Positions 38,201-52,500 of a DNA stretch of 64,000 nt are shown piece by piece. The notes beneath the pieces are model-generated. The model did not search any database. It saw only the letters and a list, made by a program, of their open reading frames with translations, and had not been told where the DNA came from. The translations under genes and the position numbers were made by a program. The stretch is from Chrysomallon squamiferum (lineage: Eukaryota; Mollusca; Gastropoda; Neomphalida; Peltospiridae): contig CM022676.1 of the NCBI GenBank assembly GCA_012295275.1, positions 12,783,660-12,847,659 of the forward strand, in the 5' to 3' direction. Within the stretch, counting starts at the first letter, position 1; the number at the start of each line of letters is the position of its first letter.

Positions 38201-38788
38201 AACATTAATAATACGCCTAAAGTCCCAAACAGCCCTTCAGGTTATTTACTATTATGTGTTTTTAATGTTGTTTTTATTACCTTGTTTATTCTGATTAGCT
38301 GTAGACTCACCAGTCTTTGTTTTCTTTACAACAGAATATTGACTTTCAGGATTTTCAACTATTAACCCAGAACTTGCACTTGGCTGAGGATCAATTTGAC
38401 TTGAATCATTTCCTGTTATAATAAATACAACATATTAAACAAATGTCACTCAATTAAATATAAAAATGTCAGCAACATCAGACACTGGATTCTTTGAGCA
38501 AAGTATATTATAAATATGAAATATCTAATTTCTGAAAATATGTAATTCTTTAAACCAATAAAAGCTAAATTATTAGTATTATTATAAGTATTGTTTCATT
38601 GTGTATTGATATTTGTTCGTTTCTCTCTTTCTTTAAAAAACTGAAATGAACAATGTGTGATAGTAAATCATAATTTTTGTACCAAATGTTGTAACAGTTA
38701 AAACAAAAAGACAAATATTCACTGATATTGTTGAGGAAGGAAATCTTGTATGAGATGTGGTGGTGAGTTGGTATCCTTTATTATAACA

Positions 38789-38839
<51 letters not shown>

Positions 38840-41800
38840 GTTATTATTGTTGTTGTTGTTTTTGTGTTACATCTTAAAATTACTAAAATAATACACCAGA
38901 CGTCAAAATTAGACTGGAAAATACAGCAGAAATAGATAACTGATAGTTGATGGATGGATAGATAATGATGGGTAGACATTAAAATTCACTCTTTTTTAAG
39001 AGTTAAACAAAGAGGAAATCATATTCATTATCATATTTCAACTTATTTGTATACAGCATTGTTTTAATATGAATATGGCTGAAAGTAAATGTACATATTT
39101 TTAACAGTAACAATAATTGATGAGCTGTATATACAGTAAGAAAACAATTTTGACTTTTATATTATTATATACTCTCAGAAAAAATATTTATTTTACTTTT
39201 ATTTTATTTTATTTTATTTTTTATTTTAATAAATAAACTAATACATACCTGATTGTCTTGATTTACTTAAACTGTTATCTTTTGATGTAAAGTACAAATC
39301 ATTGTCTTCCAACACTGGAGGGGAAACAAAAAAAAAAGAAGGAATATCAACTATCAAGAAAATAAAACATCATGCCAAAAAAATATAAATAAATAAATAA
39401 ATAAAATTACTTTATTTGGACATCTAAATATTAATTATTTGGAATGATCAAAATATTACTGATAAATTCAGAAGAGATGAATTATCTATCAATTATTTCA
39501 TTATTAATATTATTACATTTCTTCTTTTCTTTGCTTTTTTAAACATTTATGTCATCAGACTTGAAATACAAATCATTTCCTCCAACACTGAAACCAAAAC
39601 AAGATCAATGTTTATTTCTACTGGATTCTTGAGTTAACTATATTTCATATCCTGTTTGGAGTATTTTAGTTTTACATGATATTTTTATGAATCACACCTG
39701 GCAATACTTGACTCTTTAATCTGTCATCACGATTCATGTAGTACAACTCATTGTCTTCTAGAACTAAAAGATGAATCAGTTATTTAAGCAATAAATATAT
39801 TCCATATTAACAGAGCCTGATTACAAAACATCTGAATGCAGCAATTTTATCCCTTTACAAAGAAAGTTGTGTTGTTCTGATATATGTCACACTGATGGCT
39901 GGTATTTTTTTTCTTTATTTTGTATTTATTTATTTTATTTATCTTTTTTTTTTCTGACCAAAAAAGAAAAATCTTAAGATCAAATCTGCTTGTCCTTCAG
40001 GTGATCACTTCACAACTGCACCGTTTTTATATTTTTCAGGGTCATTAAATTTGCATATATTAAGAGTTTGTTAATTTCAGTTAAAACAAAACTGATTACC
40101 TGGCAATACACATTCTGCATTACTACTTGTTTGCCTGCAAAGCAAATAAAAATAATATAAACATTACTACAGAGAGAAAAGCTTAATTTTTTCAGGTTTA
40201 ATTTTATTATTTTTAACTTCAAATAATTTCCACCATAAATTTTATAAATTAGTTATTATTGCTATTGTTTTGTTGTTTTGAAAGTCATCTAAAATCTTAA
40301 TGGAGTCACTGTAATATAGACATGACAGCAGCTTCAAGGATCAAGTAAAACAAACATTGTACCACTGGAAAGGAAACTGGCTAATATTTTCCAAAGCATT
40401 TTCTGTATAAACATATTTTTAAATCTTTATCATCGTATTATAACTATTTTAAAAGTGTAGCCAAGGCTACAACATGCAGAAAACCTAAAGCAATATTTTT
40501 ATTCTTTTTTTATTCTTTTTTTGTTTTTAATTACTTTATTTTTTTAATTATTTTTATTATGTATTTATTTTTATTGATTATTATTATCTTGTAATTTTTT
40601 AATCTGTTGGTTGCTTTTTTAAGTCGAATTAAAGCATGGGATATCAGAAGATGGCTTCAAATGAAGGATGTAAAATTAGTAAAATACAAGCAAACAAAAG
40701 AATCTTCAAATGTGTTGAATGGTTCCAGTGACATTATGATAAATTGTAAGAAAAAGGAAAGCTTACTTTACTTAAAGTCAATAATTTTCATTAAAAAGTT
40801 TCATGCTTCAATTGGAATTTATTTTTGAAAAAACATTCTAAATAATTAACACCTTGAATTTTTTTACACAGACTCCATGTAAATGATATATTTAATTAAT
40901 AAGGATTTTCTACAGAGACATTTATTAAATTTTATTAATGAAAATGGCAAATCATAAATTATAAAATAATATGGATATTTAACAAAAACATGTGCAAACA
41001 ATGTCATATAAATTATGCTATGTTGCTTACATTCCAACATTATTTTTTTTTTTTTCCCATAGCATATAAATTGGACAATATCACACAATAGAATATAAAT
41101 AAAGAAAGAATGTTTTAAAAAATCAATTTTTATACAATATATGCAAACTAATTATCTGCAGCTTTATACAACTGTGAAGATATTAAAAATATTAGTTACT
41201 GTTTTTATAATCATTATACCTTGCAATATATTCTAAACAACTAATAGTTTTTAGTAAATGTATGAAAATATTACTTTACAAGTATTTTTTCACATACATG
41301 AAAGATTTTTTTAAATTTCTATCTATACATATATATGACTTTAGAATCTTGAAAAAATAAAAGCATGCAAATATATATCAGTTCAATACTAATCATGCAT
41401 GTGCTATATCATAGGAAGCATACAACAGCATATGAATGTAGATTCCATTTCTCTTGTCATTTATACATACATCACTCTTTAGTCACTGCACTTATTATAA
41501 TTTTGTGAAATCCATTAGAAAATAATCATGGATCACTTTAACAATAATTATGGATTTTGTGTTAATACCAATATATGTCCAGGATTTCTGTCCATTGGAA
41601 ATGCATATGTGTATTATTTTGTGTTCTTAATCTATCCTACATGACAGCACAAAATAAGACTGCCTTGAGTTGAACAGGATTAGTATCCAAATGTCACAAA
41701 CAAAAATAAAACTGTAAAACAATAAATCAAAAATGTTTTATAATTACCATTAATAATCCACAAAGAAACAGAAAGTTATTATTTTTAAAAAAAACCCATT

Positions 41801-44800
41801 CCTTTCTATAAAAATTAAAAAACATGATACTTAAATGTAAATTCCAGATAAAAAAAAAGACAAATTTGTCTATGACACATATAGTTGTCAAACAGAGATA
41901 AAACATAATAAAATGTGTTGTGATGAAAATGTCTGCTTATTCTCTTCACGAGGTGGGCACAAAAGCAGACTTGACTATTTCTTTACACTAATTTCTTAGG
42001 GTTGGGAATGTTCTGTAATCTTTGTGTAATTTTTATGATATGTTATTTGTTATTTTATAAGAAAGACAAAATTTTATTCTGTAAAGATTGCTAAGCTTTT
42101 ACAGATGTCTCATTATTTTATTAAGTTTGACTATTCAAATAAATATAGCATGCAGGATTTTATTTCAAATTATCATAATATTAATGTTACAAATGGTATT
42201 GAGGGCTGACTGAAACATATTTCTTAATTTCAATTTGTAAATACAATTTCTCAGTTTTCATTTCCTAAGTTTTATATTTTGTTTAGATCTAGGATCTGTT
42301 CAGTTTCTAAATGAATACTTAGGCCAAATTCAGGTTATCTGTTTATGTCACATAATCTGCATGTATATTTTTCATAATGGGTTACCCAAGCATAGTTACC
42401 GTATATACTTGTGTACAAGGCGACCTTATGTATAAGTCGATGTGTATTTTAAGACCACAAATTGCGTCATTTTAGGTATTACTTGTGTATAAGTCGACTG
42501 TAGATTCCAGGCACCGTCACTATTTTTAGACCAGTGTGACAGTGCCATGAAGGCCTACATTGTACGCCTACTGTAACATAACTTGCACGAGCTGTAACTT
42601 GCACGAACATACCATAATAACGTAAATGCATGTATTACACGAGCTATAGCCTAAATGTATCATAAATAGTATCTCTTTAATGTAATAGGTCTAACATGGA
42701 GACCTAACTTACCGTTATATTTAGCCGTTCTATGATTTACAAACTTTTATGGCCATAGCCCTAAAATATTGTATATGATGCCAGGCAAACGAAATAAATA
42801 TACTGCACAATTTAAGCTTGCAGTAATTAGATTTGCTGAAAATTCTAACAATTCTGCTGCTGGACGGGAGTATGGAGTCAGTGAAAAACTTGTTAAGGAC
42901 TGGAGAAAAATGATTACTAAATTACTTGAAATGCCAAAAGTGAAGTGTGCTGACAGAAGCAAAAAGTCAAAACATCCGGAAATAGAAAAGACACTTTTGA
43001 GTCGGTTCAAGCAAGTAGACAAGACGGCTGTATAGTTACAAGGGGTGCTATCCGTTTACAAGCACTTAAGTTAGCTAAGAAGGCAGGAATTACGGATTTT
43101 AAAGCCAGTCCTGGTTGGTGCACGCTGTTCATGAAAAGGCATCATTTAGTCTTAAGACAAAAAACCAAAATCGCCCAGTGCTTACCCAGAGAGCTTGATG
43201 ATAAAATAACAAGTTTTCACAGATTTGTTATCCGTCACAGAGAGAAAAACAAGTATGCTTTGGCATGTATTGGCAACATGGATGAAACGCCAATGACGTT
43301 TGACATGCCATCGAATAGAACTGTTAACAAGATCGGAGAAAAAACCGTGCTAGTGAAAACGACAGGCCATGAAAAGTCAAAAATCACCGTTATTTTAGGC
43401 TGTATGGCAGACGGAACAAAGTTTAAACCTATGGTAGTTTTCAAGCGCAAAACTATGCCAAAAGAAAAATTTCCAAAGGGCGTATTAATACACGTACATC
43501 CAAAAGGGTGGTTGGATGCGGCCGGATGCAAGCTCTGGGTTAACCAAGTATGGAGCAATCATTCAGATGGATTACGAAAAGAAAAGTCTTTGTTAGCATG
43601 GGACATGTTCAAAGCACACCTGGTAGATTCTGTAAAAGATTTGGCAGTCACCCCTGGGGGCCTGACAAGCATTTTACAACCTTTGGATGTCTCAATAAAT
43701 GAGCCGTTTAAAGACACTGTTCGGCATTTTTGGAATCAGTGGATGCTAAAAGGGAAAAGACGTTCACAAAAGGGGGCAATATGAGAGCACCATCACTAGT
43801 TACAGTGTGTGAGTGGGTACGTGACGCCTGGCAGCAGTTGGACCCGGCTATAATTGTTAAGGCCTTTCTGAAGTGTGGAATTTCAAATGCACTAGATGGG
43901 ACGGAGGATGACAATTTATGGCGCGAACCCAATGCCCTTGCTGATTCCGTTCAAGAAAATAGTCCCATAGGAGAGGATTCTGGGAATGATGACCCACTTG
44001 ACAGTGACGATGATCTTTATGATGATGCAATTAACACTGGCGGTATTGAAGAGTGGAATGAACTTTTTGGGGCAAGCGATAGTGATGGCGAAAATGACTT
44101 TGAAGGCTTTGAATAAACTTTTTGTTACACTAGATTATAGTATTACCCGGTAAATGTTGGATGTTTTGGAATTAAAATGTTTGTATTTGTTGCAATGTTT
44201 CATAATTACTGGGATATATAGATCAAGGTCTATTTAAAGGTACGTGTGGATTTCCAGGCATTAGACGTAATTCAGTATTTAATTAAATTTTGTAGATAAA
44301 TTCCAAAAGATGTGTTACTTTATTATTTATTACCGATATTTTACATGAACGTGCAATTCAAAGTAAGATAATTTCGGAACCTCAGCAATATTTTTTTCTA
44401 TCGAAACTCTGCTACAAAACACGCCCCCGATCGTATTCCTAGCGCGCTAATTGGCCGAGGCTTCGCGCACTTGGCAACCGACTAGAAAAACAAATATGGC
44501 GAGAAGTTGAACTGATTTTTGTTGCAGAACGTTTATCGAAATTTAGTTTGTTTTCGATTTGTCGGTAGTGGATATTAATGACGATTGCAATATTATTTCA
44601 CCAAATTCTTTACAATTACACAAGTGAGTTTTGTTTATGAAATTAGGACTGATATTTAGTGCAATTTGGCAGAGAAGTCTGCATTCCTAGATCATTGCAA
44701 GACGCCGTACTGACGGGTTTCTCGCTTTAAACGGAAGAATATCATGTTTTACATTCATATTTGGTTTCGTTATTTAATTTTTCAAAATTTTTTATACGAT

Positions 44801-47800
44801 AAAATTATATTTTTGAAAAGCTGAAAGACCGCGATTATTTTAGATGCATTCCGTAGCAAAAAATAGTCAAAATGGCGACTCTTCAGCAACAGCTACAAAA
44901 GTATTACCTATGTATAAGTCGACCCCCAAAATATTACCTTAATATAGTCTCCCAAAAATTCGACTTATACACAAGTATATACGGTAATTAATATGATAAT
45001 CAATATTAAAAATACATTTGGTATACTGTTCCAATGTATGCTGCATCAATAAGTAATTAAATTTAACGAATTATGTTCCTAACAAACAAAGAAAGAATTT
45101 ACAATGGCACATAAATAATGACTATAGAATTACAAATATTTAAACTATTTATTATAGTTATTTACAGACTGCAACAAAACAAAGTAAAGAGGAACTAACA
45201 ACAAATTAGGGTGGTGTATTTGTTTTATTTTTACTATCCTCCTTTTAATAACAATAACAAAAATAATATTAATAATAATTATAATAATAACACTAACAAC
45301 AACAACAACAATAATGATAATGAAAAGATACTCACAAAGCAATGTCAGTATCCTCTCCTGAAATACAAAATTAACAGGAATAAAAATATCAGCAATAATA
45401 CACTTTTTTTTTTCTAAAATTAGTTAAAAGGAAAAAAGAAATAAAAAGAGATTTCTCTGTCCACTGGTTCGAGGTTAATAAGCTCAGATTAATAAACAAC
45501 CAGTAGTTATTCCAAATAATATAATTTTTATTTTATAATTATTTTTCTTCATTACACATCAAATACCACTTATTTAAGTAACTGTATTAAATTACTTAAA
45601 AGTATATAACCTAATAAAATACATAAAATAAAAACATGATTAGATATGAACACTATTGTTTGTAGGGCTTTATAATAAAAGAAGTATGCTAAAACATTAT
45701 TATTCTTAACCTTTTCAAAATCTAGATGATATCACTATTTGAAAAAATTAATCACATAAAAACACACAAAAGTTATACTAAAGCAATGCCAACATACAAG
45801 ACATGTAATGACAAAGGGCAAGTCAGAAGTCAGTGATTTCAACATAATAACACAAGTTCACAATAAAGTGATGTTTTGTTTATTAGATTTAAGTTCTCAG
45901 ATAATGAATATAATTAATTCATTTTTTTAAATTGTCCTGTTTACAAGCTGTATAATTATACTTTTTTTAGTGGACAATCCTGGTAATACCCGTCTTCTAA
46001 GTAACACAATCAGTATCACTATGACATCAATGACAGTCACAGAACCAACAGCTCCTCCTACAGCTGCACCAAGCAGAGAACTAGAACCACTCTGTTCTTC
46101 TAAAGCTGTAAATCATAAATAACATATACAATAACATTTTCCTGTTCTAAAACTGTAATTGATAAATAAGACATATAATAACATTTTCCTCTTCTAAAAC
46201 TGTAACTCATCAATAACATATATAATAACATTCTTCTTATTATAACATTGTAATTGGTAAAGAATATGAACAATAATATTGCTGTTCTGAAACTAACAAT
46301 GTTTCTTTACCTCCATTAATAGCAACAGCTGGGGTGGCAGTTTCTATTGTGTATTTAATATCATAGATATGTTTACCTTTTGTATTTACTTGAATGGTGA
46401 CACAATCACTCATATTGTCTGAAATTCTCGTGTTTTCAGCTGAGATTTTGACATCATAAACTGTTTTGTCTTTGAGACTGGTGATGTTATAAAACACTTT
46501 CTGTCCTTGTGTTGAGTCATCAAACCATTTACTTGTCCAAGTAATCCAGTTAGAGTCACTTTGTGGTTTGTACTGTAGTATAAATCTTTGTTTGAAATTA
46601 CCACCTGGGTAGTTAGGTAGCCAGGACAAGAACACTGTGTCTGATGTTGATTCTCTTTCTTGTTGGAACTCTTTAGGAGGAAGAGGTGGACCTGCTCCAG
46701 TTAGGTTCACAGAAAACTGAGAACATCCAATTTCATTACAGACAGTCAGTTTGTACGTTCCAATGTCATCTTGTGTGAAGTTTGTGATTGTCAGTGAAAT
46801 TCTGTATCCTGAGTCTTTAATTAGTTTGCCGTGAATTTTCAGTGTGACATTTGTCTCCTCAACATTCGTATTATTAAAACTTGTTTCACTGTCAGATTTC
46901 ATCCAGGTATAATTGTTCAAAGTGGGATCACAAAACAAAGTTTTTACTAATAAAACTGGCTTTCCAATTTCAGCTCCCACAATGTCATGCTTAGTTTCCA
47001 TAGTGATCTTTATCTTTGGTTTTGCTGAAATATGAAATATATATATATATATTATGTTTTAAACCACTGACACAACATTCATATAATTAGTTATAATATA
47101 AACAATATAACATAAATCCATGTTATAAGTGAACTCATATAACACATGCTATACATTTAAAAGGAAAAATTAGCTTTTCACTGATACTTTTATATTATTA
47201 TATATGACTCCCACGTTTTAATCAACAGAGACCTTTTTAGTTTTGAATCAATATTTTAGAAATGAAAAATCATTTTCAAATAATTATGTTAATCTAACAT
47301 AAACTATAAAGCTAGAAAACATGAAATATACCAGTTTTGTGAGTTTATACAAAAATCAAATGATGAGCAACTCATTGTTGTCCATAAGTTTTTGATGATC
47401 TACATCAGTTAGAAACTGCTTGACTAATATTTCTAAACTGGGTTTTTTCTGAGATCTTTTTGCTTATTATTTGATAGGAATCTCAGAGGATCAGACAAAA
47501 TGCTAGAATACCCCAAAAGTCATACAGTTGTCAGAATAACTACATGAAGAAATATCATACATGTTTAGAATAAGTTCAGAATAAGTTTGCTTGCAACAAA
47601 AAGACCAAACTACAAGTGACTAATAAACGTAGATAAAAATCATTGTTTATGATTAATTTGAAAAGTTTTGTCTCACATGAAACATTTATGTGAAGCATTT
47701 CTCTTTTCATTTACTTAAACATTTTAAATTAGAATCTATAGAACTGAAACTGTAGATAAGTTGTGGTGACTGTTTACATAAATTAAAAAGAAAATTATAC

Positions 47801-49499
47801 TAAAATCTATCAATAAAAAATTTAAAATTTATCTTGAATAGAGCTCAATACTATTCAATTATTTTCTACCACCATATCTAAAAATTACATGAAACGTAAT
47901 AATTAATCCTTTCTTTTACCTTTAACATAAACAACACTGTAGCCAGTCTGTACCAAGGTTCCACTTCTGTCAGGAATCCCATTGTGCACACTACACTGGT
48001 ATGTTCCACTGTCCTGATACGAAGCAGAAACAAACATTAAACTGTATTTGTTACGTCCAACATGTCTGCCTGTCACTTTTCTAACAAACACGTCATTCCA
48101 GTAGTGTTTGAAATCTGAGAAGTTCATGTTGTCAGGACGACCATCAGCAGAACAGTTTATTTTTAGTAACATGTTTTCTGTTAAATTTTCAGATGGGAAG
48201 CTGGCATCAGGAGCATCTGAAATCAGTAAAAACATAAAAATCAAATAACCAGGTTTTGTTTTATAAATTATTTAATCTGACATGTTATAAAGATTATATA
48301 ATGTAAACTCATTTGCATGTTGTTGATGACAAACATCTCAATATCTCAGTTATTTATATAATTGCAGTAATTATATTAAAGTAACAATGTTATTATGAGT
48401 CTTACAATTGACAACAACTTCAGTTTCAGTCGAGTTCAACAGGTCTCCATGGTTACTGGTTGTTACATTTGCTTCACATGTGTAGTTGCCAGAATTATCT
48501 CTATTGAGGTTTTTCAAATCTAGTATTCCATCATTTACTTGAATATTTCCATCAAATTTCCACTTGAGTTGAACAGAGCTGGGGTTGCTGTCTGCTGTGC
48601 AGGTCAAGGTCAAATCATCACCTTCCTTTACAGGATTTGAATGTGATAAAGATATATGAATTCTAGGATAATCTACAAAATATTAACAATGTAATGTATA
48701 CAAGACATTTTATCAGTATGTTATTGAAATAATACTTTCCTTTATAGGCACACTGAACAACAGCTGCAGAAGTTTCTAGACATTGAGTTGAAATAGATAT
48801 CTAAATTGAAGTATAACACCGTAGAAACTGAGTGAAGCAGATAGCTAAACTGAAGTATGACTTACATTAAACACTGAACTGAAGTAGGTAGTTAAACTGA
48901 AGTATAACTTACAGCAGACATTGAGTTGAAGTACACTAGATTCAGGTCTGGTTTGATCTGGTCTGTCTGTGAACAGATTCTCAGCAGTACACTTGTACTT
49001 ATCTTCATTGTCTTCTTTTGTTGATGTGAATGAGAAGTTGGATCCCACAAATGAAATGTTATGTTCATTTTTGATCCAGTGCAATTTAGCTGGTGGATTT
49101 CCAAGGTCACCTCTTGGTAAAGAACAAATCAGTGAACCTGCTTTTCCTTCAAGCCAGGGTTGTACAGGATTTGAATTCAAAGATGGCTGACCTGGTGGAT
49201 CTGAAAATTAATTAACTTTTAAATAAAATTTTAAAATTTGATTTGAAATTTTGAACAGTTACATTAAAAAAATGCAAATAGTTTTCGATATGTATAAACA
49301 TTAATGATAAACAATACTGTACTTTGTCTACATGTCTTGAGATTTTGAATTCAAAATCACTATGAACAAAATCCAAGTTTTCTTTTATTAAAGGTGTGTT
49401 CCAAATATAGTGAATCAGCATTGTAAAATGTTAATAATAATAACAATTATTATTATAACAATAATAAAAACAGCAACAACCATATGGACAAGAAATAAC

Positions 49500-49541
<42 letters not shown>

Positions 49542-52500
49542 ATACATAGAGCTGAGCTGTATCTCTTTGACATGAAAGGAAAAAAAAACTAAGTTTTCAA
49601 TTGTGAAACATATGTTTCATGTATAACAAATCAATATTATGAACAGTCAAAAAATTAATAATCAAAATAAAATAAAACAAAAAAGACTGCATTAAAAAAT
49701 AAAGAGAATTTGCATTAAAAAATAGAATAAAAACTCATTTTAGATTGAGGTAGGATAAAACTCACAGTAAATAATCATGTTGACAGATTTATTTTCACTG
49801 TAGCCACTATATTTCCAGAAAGAAGTACAACTACACAGTTTGTTATTCTGTGTCCTGTTAGCTATGAAAGATATTGTACACGTTATGGTTTCTTCTCTGT
49901 CAGAGCAGTGTACAGGATTATAGCATGTCCAGTTCAGATTTGGTTTTGGGTTTCCACCAGTTGTAGAACAGCTCAGTGTGACAGTGTCACCCTCAAACAC
50001 AGGAAATGTTGTTCCTGAAACAACTGGAGATGAACTTGGAGGATCTGAAAATATTTGAATTTGACTCTGAAGCAATATCAAGACTAATCTCTGATATTTG
50101 ACTGTCAGTTATTTCCTATTTTATTATTCTCAAAAAAAGGTACAGAAAAAATTAAAATAATGATATTAATAAAAAGGTAAATATAACTGTAAAATACTAA
50201 ATGTATTTTGAAGTGGAGATTACACATTCTGCAGCACACTGAATAGTTTGAGCGTTAAAATGAAGTGTAACTTACAGCAGACACTGAGTTGAAGTAGATA
50301 GTTAAAGTAAAATATTGATTGAAGTAGATAAAGTAAAGTACTGAGATGAAGTAGATATTCAACTTGAAAGATAACTTACAGTAAACATTAATCTGAAGTA
50401 GATACTAAAATTGAAGTATATGTTACCGTAGATAATGAGCTGAAGTAGATAGTTAAACTGAAGTATAACTTACAGAAGACATTGAGTCGAAGTACACTAG
50501 ATTCAGGTCTGGTTTGATTTGGTCTGTCTGTGAACAGATTCTCAACAGTACACTTGTACTTATCTTCATTGTCTTCTTTTGTTGGTGTGATTGAGAAGTT
50601 GGATCCCACAAATGAAATGTCATGTTCATTTTTGATCCAGTGAAATTTAGCTGGTGGATTTCCAAACTTACTTCTTGGTAAAGAACAAATCAGTGAACCT
50701 GCTTTTCCTTCAAGCCAGCGTTGTGTGGGGTTTGAAGACAAAGATGGCTGACTAGGCGGATCTGAAAATAAATCAGTTGTTAATTACTAAACTGATGAAT
50801 TGCAAATTAAAAGTGCATCTTAATTTGAAATTGTCACACTACAAATATGTTACTACTAGCATATGATTGAATAAACATTAACTTTAACCAACAGATCACA
50901 AATAAATCCACAAGTGTAACTCTTAATTGGATATATATTATTTTTAATTATTGAAAGTAAACAATATCTTTAGTAAATGCATACATACATACATATACAC
51001 ATATGTATACACACAAACAAATATATATGTGTACGTATGTCTGTATGCACACACCGATGTTGAAATATATGCAGATATATTTTTACAAATTAATCACAAA
51101 AGAAAATCTAATGAAACCAACAAAAAAAATTTCCAATTTGAAAGATGAATGAATATTTTGAACACTTAAATAAATAATAATCTTGAAACAGAAAACAAAA
51201 AAGAAGAAAATAAATAAATAAATAGAATTTACATTAAAAAATAGAATAATAATTCATTTTAGAGTGAGGTAGGATCAAACTCACAGTAAACAGTCATGTT
51301 GACAGATTTATTTTCAGTGTAGCCATCATATTTCCAGTAAGAAGTACAAACACACAGTTTGTTATTCTGAGTCCTGTTAGCTATGAAAGATATTCTACAC
51401 GTTCTGGTTTCTTCTCTGTCAGAGCAGTGTACAGGATTATAACATGTCCAGTTCAGATTTGGTTTTGGGTTTCCACCAGTTGTAGAACAGCTCAGTGTGA
51501 CAGTGTCACCCTCAAACACAGGAAATGTTGTTCCTGTAATAACCGGTGGTGAACTGGGAGGATCTGAAAATATTTGAATTTGACTCTGAAGCAATATTAA
51601 GACAAATCTCTCATTGTTTACTAACAATTATTTCCTATTTTATTATTCTCCAAAAAAAAAAATAATAATAATAATATAAAATAAAAATACAAATCTCTCA
51701 TTGTTGACTATCAATTATTTCCTATTTTATTATTCTCAAAAATTAAAAAAAAAAAGTTGATGTTAATAAAAAGGTAAATAGAAATGTTAAAATGCAGCAT
51801 ACTGAATAGTTTGAATATCTGAGAAGTATATTAAAATAAGTAATATAGAAAAAATGTATTTGAAAATTAAGTATATATATATTCAATGTGAACTGGTTAT
51901 TTTCAGATTGTTCTGTTTTATTTGTACCCTAATTTAATATGTGTATACTTTATATATAGTTATTATAAATTCAGACTGAGCAAAAAATAAAATAGTTAAT
52001 TTGATGTAAATAATCTGAAATATCTGAATAACTCACAGAAGACAGTCAGTGTTACAGTGTTACTTTCAGACTGTTTTGTTTCAGAGTTTGTCACTGTACA
52101 CGTGTAAACATTTCCTGCTTCATTCCTGCTGATGTTTGTCAGTCTCAGTTGAGAGTTTGATGTGAGTTCATCATTTCCCAGCTTCCACGAGTAGGAACAG
52201 CTTGGCTTACACACAGCAACACAGTCAACACTGAGATTTTGTCCTTCTACCACTTCAACAGGTGATGTTAAACTGAGTGTAACAGAGTCTGGACCATCTA
52301 AATAATAAAATTAAAACATCATCTACAATATATGTGTTGGAATATAATTTTACTTCATATTCTACTTGCATACATATGCACAAACACCTGTACATGTGCA
52401 CCTGCACACATTCACACACAGACTAATTTAAATATGCCATTTAGTTTTAAAGTCTAACACTGCACTTTAAAAATGATTAAAAATCCAATAACTGTTTATT

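Noticed and set aside
43235-43558. Minus-strand 107-codon frame in the transposon
   Set aside because: Shadow of the plus-strand transposase, whose DDE motifs are clear.
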